From [Eubacterium] saphenum (GTDB taxonomy: Bacteria; Bacillota; Clostridia; Peptostreptococcales; Anaerovoracaceae), in contig SFHC01000034.1 in assembly GCA_004555725.1 (NCBI GenBank), forward strand, positions 1 to 10,157: 10,157 nt of DNA. Direction: 5' to 3'. A model generated the notes under the pieces. It did not search any database. It saw only the letters and a list, made by a program, of their open reading frames with translations, and had not been told where the DNA came from. Below are positions 6,398 through 10,157 of the stretch, piece after piece (the first letter of the stretch is position 1; each line of letters opens with the position of its first letter). The position numbers and the translations under genes are program-made.

Positions 6398-7338
6398 ATG
6401 GAGAACGACTTTAATCGCTTCGCCGCTTTTTGTCAGTTGAATGCCTTTGTTTATCTCATCCAGAGGAAGGACATGAGTGATAAATTTCTCTGTTGGGAAT
6501 GACGGTGAAACGGCCAGCTGAAACGCTCGTTTGGACTGGCTGTAGGAGGCACCGAAGTGTCCCTTAATCCAGATGTTATTGTAGTGGATCAGGTTGGTGT
6601 CCAGTTCGGTCAAAGAGCCTTTTGGAACGCCGCCGAAGAAGACGACAAGCCCTCCTTTGCGAACCATGTGGATTGCCTGCGCCTGCGTCGCGTTTACAGG
6701 AGTGGCGGAAATGACTTTGTCTGCTCCTTTCCCCTCAGTCAGGTTCAACACCTCTTGGATCGGATCGGTCTCAGCACTGTTGATTGTGACATCCACGCCG
6801 AACTGTTTAGACATGTCGAGGCGGGTCTGGTTGATATCGATCATGATGATTTTTTTTCCAGGCAGGCGAATACAGAGGTCAGCGGTTCGCCCAGGCTGGC
6901 GGCATCGAAGGAGACGTCTTCAGGGATTTCGTAAATTCCGCCTTTCTGAATTTTCTCTCCGCTGACCGCGATATACTGTGCGAATCCGCCGGTTCCGGCC
7001 AGTTTCGCGACATGCTCATTCTCGCAGTTCTCACTGTGACCGCTGATGCAGGCATCGCATTCCATGCAGTAAGTTCCCGGAAAGAGAAAAAGTCTCTGTC
7101 CCGGCTTGTATTTTGTTGTCTCAGGCCCCGTCTCATCGACATAACCGACGATCTCGTGACCGTATATAAACGGATAATCTCCCTTTCGGGAATCGGTAGT
7201 GAGGTTCCGTATATCAGAACCACAAAGACCTACAGACATGATTTTCAGAATCATGCCGTCTCTGGGGCAGGTCGGCTTTTCCGTTTCTTCAACTCGAATA
7301 TCATTTGGCCCGTACATCAGAGCCGCTTTCATTTTCAT
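6386..7338 (-). pseudogene. Zinc-dependent medium-chain alcohol/polyol dehydrogenase, broken by an internal deletion
   Basis: The N-terminal part (7338 to about 6851) is a GroES-like zinc dehydrogenase domain. Catalytic-zinc residues are C39 (GLCGSD) and H61-E62 (YGHEIVG). The structural-zinc cysteines are C91, C94, C97 and C105. It runs to ASLGEPLTSVFACLEK, then enters a run of eight A residues and stops after two more codons (stop at 6841-6843). The remainder continues in another frame as KIIMIDINQTRLDMSKQFG and ends normally at 6386. The stretch usually lying between, roughly 25-30 residues with the GxGxxG NAD-binding loop, is absent. The two parts total about 317 residues against about 340-350 for sorbitol/threonine dehydrogenase-like members. 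Both the cofactor site and the reading frame are therefore lost. The start ATG (7336-7338) still has a good AAAGGAG site. The substrate was probably a sugar alcohol or similar. Confidence 0.88.
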
Positions 7339-7357
7339 ATTTCAGTTCTCCTTTCTG

Positions 7358-7368
7358 TTCGTTTGATA
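7358..7368 (-). promoter_or_regulatory. Copy 1 of an 11-bp motif upstream of the dehydrogenase
   Basis: On the minus strand this reads TATCAAACGAA, 19 bp before the dehydrogenase start. The same 11 bases occur on the plus strand at 7501-7511, upstream of the divergent kinase. A shared regulator site or promoter element is inferred. Confidence 0.5.
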
Positions 7369-7460
7369 TGGCATCAGTTTACGGGGTTTGTGCCGGAATT
7401 TCAAACGGGAAATTGCCACTTATAAACGGCATTATTTTAAATTGCCTGAAGGAAGCGGAA

Positions 7461-7491
7461 AAACTTTTTTTGCGGCAGTAAAGTTTTTTTG
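7461..7491 (+). repeat. Direct repeat of A/T-tract units in the divergent region
   Basis: AAACTTTTTTTG (7461-7472) and AAAGTTTTTTTG (7480-7491) match at 11 of 12 bases with a 19-bp period, close to two helical turns. They could bend the DNA or act as an upstream promoter element for the kinase. Confidence 0.45.
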
Positions 7492-7507
7492 ATATTGTGT
7501 TATCAAA
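7488..7507. promoter_or_regulatory. Dyad operator candidate upstream of the kinase
   Basis: TTTGATA (7488-7494), a TTGTGT spacer and TATCAAA (7501-7507) form a perfect 7-bp inverted repeat with 20-bp total span. It lies in an AT-rich region and overlaps possible promoter elements: TTGCGG at 7470-7475 with TATTGT at 7493-7498, 17 bp apart, is a weak match. The right arm is part of the 11-bp motif shared with the dehydrogenase leader. It looks like a repressor site, but the binding protein is unknown. Confidence 0.5.
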
Positions 7508-7511
7508 CGAA
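7501..7511 (+). promoter_or_regulatory. Copy 2 of the 11-bp motif upstream of the kinase
   Basis: TATCAAACGAA, identical to the minus-strand motif at 7358-7368, lies 49 bp before the preferred kinase start. It overlaps the right arm of the dyad at 7488-7507. Confidence 0.5.
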
Positions 7512-7560
7512 AATATCGGAATGAATCATGGAGTGGAATGCACGACAGAAAGGACCGGCT

Positions 7561-9141
7561 ATGGCAAGAATCGAAAATTATTTACTTGGAATGGATTGCG
7601 GGACAACGAATATCAAGGCAGTACTTCTTGGAGAGGATGGGAAGGCGGTTGCGGAGGCGAGCCGCGCCAGCCATACTTTGTCCCCGGGCCCGGATATGCA
7701 GGAACAGAACGCGGATGAATGGTGGGGTAATGCTGCAGAGATTCTGAGGGATATCACAGAACTCGCGGGTACGGATATCGTGAAGAGGATCCGCGGGATC
7801 TGTGTCAGTTCTCACACGGTCTCGCTGCTCCCACTGGATTCAGACGGAAAGCCGCTGCGCAATGCCATAATATACCAGGACTGTCGTTCGACTGGAGAAC
7901 TGGAGGACATAATTGAGAAAATCGGATATGAGCGATTTGTGAACATAATCGGCGGACGTCCGTCTATTGCGTTCCTGCCGTCTAAACTGCTCTGGTATAA
8001 ACGCAATGAACCGGAACTTTTCGGAAAGACTCGATGTTGTCTTCAGGCGAGTTCATATATCAACTATAAGCTGACGGGAATGCTGACTGCGGATGTGGAT
8101 CAGGCAGCACGAACGCAGTGTTTGGATGTGAACAGCATGACATGGTCGTCGGAAATCGGAGAGGCGATGGGAATCTGTCTGGATGAGATTTTACCGTCGC
8201 CGCGGCCGGTGGATGACATCATTGGCTTTGTGACGACGCGAGCTGCGAAGGAAACGGGACTTTCGGAAGGAATTCCCGTGATTTGCGGGTGCAGCGACGC
8301 GATGGCGTCCATGTATGCGACTGGGCTTTGTCGCCTGGGTGAGGCGGGCGAAGCTTCCGGAACCACATCTCTGCTCTTTGTCGGCAGTGACAAAAAAAGT
8401 GCGCCGGATGTGCCTGTGACGACCAGGCCTTGTGCAATCGATGGGGTTCCCTATGTGTTCGACGCCCCAATCCAGGCATCCGGAGCGTCTTTGAAATGGT
8501 TTATTGAAAAGCTGGCGGCGGAAGAGCGGGATTATGCCGTGAAGAATAGCAGAAATATCTATGACTACTTGAATGAACAGGCGCTGGAGGCACCTGCAGG
8601 CTGTCGAGGGCTCTATTTCTATCCATATCTGCTTGGAGAGCGGGCTCCGCTCTGGAATAATTATGCACGTGGAATGTTTATCGGAATGGGCATGGATATG
8701 ACGCGAGCCGAGTTGATACGCGCTGTGTTCGAAGGTACGGCTTATGCTCTGCGGCACGTGATGAGTACGATTCGTCATAACGGAGGTAAAGCGGGGATTT
8801 TGAGAATATGCGGAGGGGGAGCAAAAAGTCGGACGTGGTCTATGATTAAGGCGTCAATGCTGAAGATGCCTGTGTATGTGCTGGATGAGAGTTCCGGTGA
8901 TGTGCCGGTCGGAGATTGCTTGATTGTCGGACGCAAGGTCGGAGTTTTTGAGTCCCTCACAGAGGCATCCAGAAGAATCATTCGTGTAAAGGAGATTATT
9001 CAGCCGGTGGATGAATGGGTTTCTGTTTATGATAAACTGTATCCGTATTACGCTGAGATGTACAGTTGTCTTGATGAAAGCCTGAAGAACCTTCACAATA
9101 CAGTGACTGCACTGGAATACGAAAAAAAGCCCGGCAGGTAA
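7561..9141 (+). CDS. FGGY-family carbohydrate kinase (xylulokinase-like)
   Basis: This 526-residue cytoplasmic kinase would phosphorylate a sugar or polyol with ATP. FGGY features run in order. The first is the N-terminal MDCGTTNIKAVLL (11-23), the phosphate-binding loop. Next are YQDCRS (105-110) in the sugar-site region and CGCSDAMASMYATG (242-255), carrying the probable catalytic base D246. SGTTS (266-270) and GERAPLWNNYARG (359-371) follow, then the ATP-site ICGGGAKSRTW (416-426). The length fits the family. The ATG at 7561 has AGAAAGGA 6 nt upstream; an in-frame ATG at 7528 adds 11 residues but has no convincing ribosome binding site. Near residue 445-455 the usual ALGAA-type segment reads SSGDVPVGDCL, so this is a divergent branch and the substrate cannot be named. 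It is divergent from the broken dehydrogenase and convergent with the PRD regulator. Confidence 0.88.
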   Translation: MARIENYLLGMDCGTTNIKAVLLGEDGKAVAEASRASHTLSPGPDMQEQNADEWWGNAAEILRDITELAGTDIVKRIRGICVSSHTVSLLPLDSDGKPLRNAIIYQDCRSTGELEDIIEKIGYERFVNIIGGRPSIAFLPSKLLWYKRNEPELFGKTRCCLQASSYINYKLTGMLTADVDQAARTQCLDVNSMTWSSEIGEAMGICLDEILPSPRPVDDIIGFVTTRAAKETGLSEGIPVICGCSDAMASMYATGLCRLGEAGEASGTTSLLFVGSDKKSAPDVPVTTRPCAIDGVPYVFDAPIQASGASLKWFIEKLAAEERDYAVKNSRNIYDYLNEQALEAPAGCRGLYFYPYLLGERAPLWNNYARGMFIGMGMDMTRAELIRAVFEGTAYALRHVMSTIRHNGGKAGILRICGGGAKSRTWSMIKASMLKMPVYVLDESSGDVPVGDCLIVGRKVGVFESLTEASRRIIRVKEIIQPVDEWVSVYDKLYPYYAEMYSCLDESLKNLHNTVTALEYEKKPGR

Positions 9142-9226
9142 ATGTCATCGTTCGGCAGGTGACGAGTCGGGTTGCTGTATCAGCGTCTGCCGCTTCGTAT
9201 CCATGGTGCGTGAACGAAAATGTTCT
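9142..9226. other. Intergenic gap between convergent kinase and regulator
   Basis: The 85-bp gap holds only an imperfect fold: CGGCA/TGCCG with inner GAC/GTC and GCTG/CAGC, interrupted by bulges. No T-run follows. It may end transcription from either side, but I cannot call a terminator with confidence. Confidence 0.35.
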
Positions 9227-10157
9227 TTAAGGGGTCAGAGGTTCATCAATGAAACTCAGATAATAGCGGGTGAGCACATCCGGGTTTTCTTCCATTTTGA
9301 TTTTTGGAAGGTCGTATGCCTCGTCATAGAATAAGTTTGCCAGTCGGAACGTGATCGGCATGTCCTCCAGCGTGAAACAGGTCATAATGAAGACCCGGAT
9401 CTTATGAGTGTTCCATGTGATTCTGTGATCCAGCGTGAGGATTGACATGGCGGATTTTTCGGCGGGAATAAGAGAGTAGATATAGGCTACACCGGGGCAG
9501 ATTGCGTAGGTGGAATTTTCTTCGTGCTGTATAATATCGTTGAGGAAATCAGACGTGACGAAACCCGCATTGATGAAGTCGGCAGCCATGTCCCGAAAAA
9601 TGCTGTACGGATCACCATGCCCGGTTTTCTCATGTCGGAAGGCATTGATAAACAGGTCATGAGGTGAGGGACTGGCCGTGTAGATTTTTCGTATAGTACG
9701 CTGCAGAATCAGGTGCTCCAGTCGGGCCAGATCGTCCTCCGTCATATTAATCGACATATAGAGGGTATCTGTGGTGGGATTGCGCGTAATCGGTTTCTGT
9801 ACAGTCGTCAGGATCAAATCTGTGTCTGTAAAATCAAAAGAGTTTTTAATGTTTACCGGGAGCAGAGCTGTGATATTCAGATAGTTTCCGAAATCAGATT
9901 CCAGCCTGCGTTTCATGGCGAAGAGAAAGGGCATGTTCATCTGGCAGCAGATAACTGTGTTCAATTTATCCCCAGGGTGATTGTGCACAAAATTTTCCAG
10001 AGCTCCGCAAAGACAATAGGCCAGATAAATCAACTGTGTTTCTGTCAGTGTTTTTCCCAGATATTGAAGTGCCAGGGGCTGGAATAAGTGAGCGATGGTG
10101 AGCTCAATTCGAAGATCGTTTTTGACGAAGTCGGAGGTGTACTGTTCGTTATAAATA
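9227..10157 (-). CDS. PRD-containing transcription regulator, C-terminal part (EIIB-like and EIIA-like domains); 5' end outside window
   Basis: The frame stays open to the window edge, giving 309 visible residues that lack the N-terminal DNA- or RNA-binding part and any first PRD. A PTS-regulation domain covers about residues 1-58. An EIIB-like domain starting TVICCQMNM (67-75) follows, and then an EIIA-type domain from about 185 to 290, with MAADFINAGFVTSDF and QHEENSTYAICPGVAYIY. This order matches LicR/MtlR/BglG-type regulators of sugar operons, whose activity is set by PTS phosphorylation. Here the PRD keeps H23 (AHLFQPL), but the usual second histidine position reads AYCL (C48). The EIIA GVAIPH-type motif reads GVAYIY (222-227), lacking the acceptor histidine. 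It might control the neighbouring kinase and dehydrogenase. A TTG at 10031-10033 is not a credible start, because coding continues upstream. Confidence 0.8.
   Translation of the reverse strand, partial: IYNEQYTSDFVKNDLRIELTIAHLFQPLALQYLGKTLTETQLIYLAYCLCGALENFVHNHPGDKLNTVICCQMNMPFLFAMKRRLESDFGNYLNITALLPVNIKNSFDFTDTDLILTTVQKPITRNPTTDTLYMSINMTEDDLARLEHLILQRTIRKIYTASPSPHDLFINAFRHEKTGHGDPYSIFRDMAADFINAGFVTSDFLNDIIQHEENSTYAICPGVAYIYSLIPAEKSAMSILTLDHRITWNTHKIRVFIMTCFTLEDMPITFRLANLFYDEAYDLPKIKMEENPDVLTRYYLSFIDEPLTP

Noticed and set aside
6841..6860. Programmed frameshift at the A-run in the dehydrogenase
   Set aside because: Frameshifting could join the two frames but would not restore the missing NAD-binding loop, so deletion is the better explanation.
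7528..7560. Earlier start for the kinase
   Set aside because: No Shine-Dalgarno precedes it, while AGAAAGGA sits 6 nt before the ATG at 7561, and the FGGY fold begins about 7 residues after that start.
8191..8778. 195-codon minus-strand reading frame
   Set aside because: It lies opposite conserved FGGY kinase motifs and is a shadow frame.
9142..9226. Intrinsic terminator after the kinase
   Set aside because: The fold is interrupted by bulges and lacks a T-run on either strand.

Overview
The window looks like chromosomal DNA from a Gram-positive, probably clostridial (Lachnospiraceae-like) gut or rumen anaerobe. Three things point that way. Shine-Dalgarno sites are strong AGGAGG types, a PRD/PTS-type regulator is present, and an IS21-family element sits beside small catabolic operons. 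The organism assignment is inference; no marker gene is present.

Layout. (1) Positions 1-2636 hold a complete IS21-family insertion sequence, with istA and istB on the minus strand. It is bounded by near-perfect terminal inverted repeats (TGAATATTCCGG / TGAGTATTCCGG) and internal end repeats. (2) Its right tip directly abuts the ribosome binding site of a plus-strand operon (2649-6200): an NCS1-type (CodB-like) permease followed by two tandem DUF917 proteins. The operon is tightly packed and ends in a strong nested hairpin at 6216-6264. (3) On the minus strand, 6386-7338 is a zinc-dependent medium-chain alcohol/polyol dehydrogenase. It is broken by a deletion at an A-run that removed the NAD-binding glycine loop and changed the frame. 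(4) Divergent from it, 7561-9141 encodes an FGGY-family carbohydrate kinase. The 7339-7560 gap carries a dyad and an 11-bp motif found once in front of each divergent gene. (5) On the minus strand, 9227 to the window edge is the C-terminal part of a PRD / EIIB-like / EIIA-like transcription regulator. Its usual phospho-acceptor histidines appear partly lost.

How the genes may work together. The permease plus two DUF917 proteins suggest import and processing of a small nitrogen heterocycle (hydantoin, thiohydantoin or nucleobase-like). Pfam now names the DUF917 family after S-methyl-thiohydantoin desulfurase. The dehydrogenase, kinase and PRD regulator look like a separate sugar or polyol module. 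Two events have damaged the locus: the IS has separated the permease operon from its native promoter, and the dehydrogenase has decayed. No CRISPR array, tRNA, rRNA or phage module is visible. There is no clear undescribed defence or mobile system; the least characterised part is the permease plus paired DUF917 operon.
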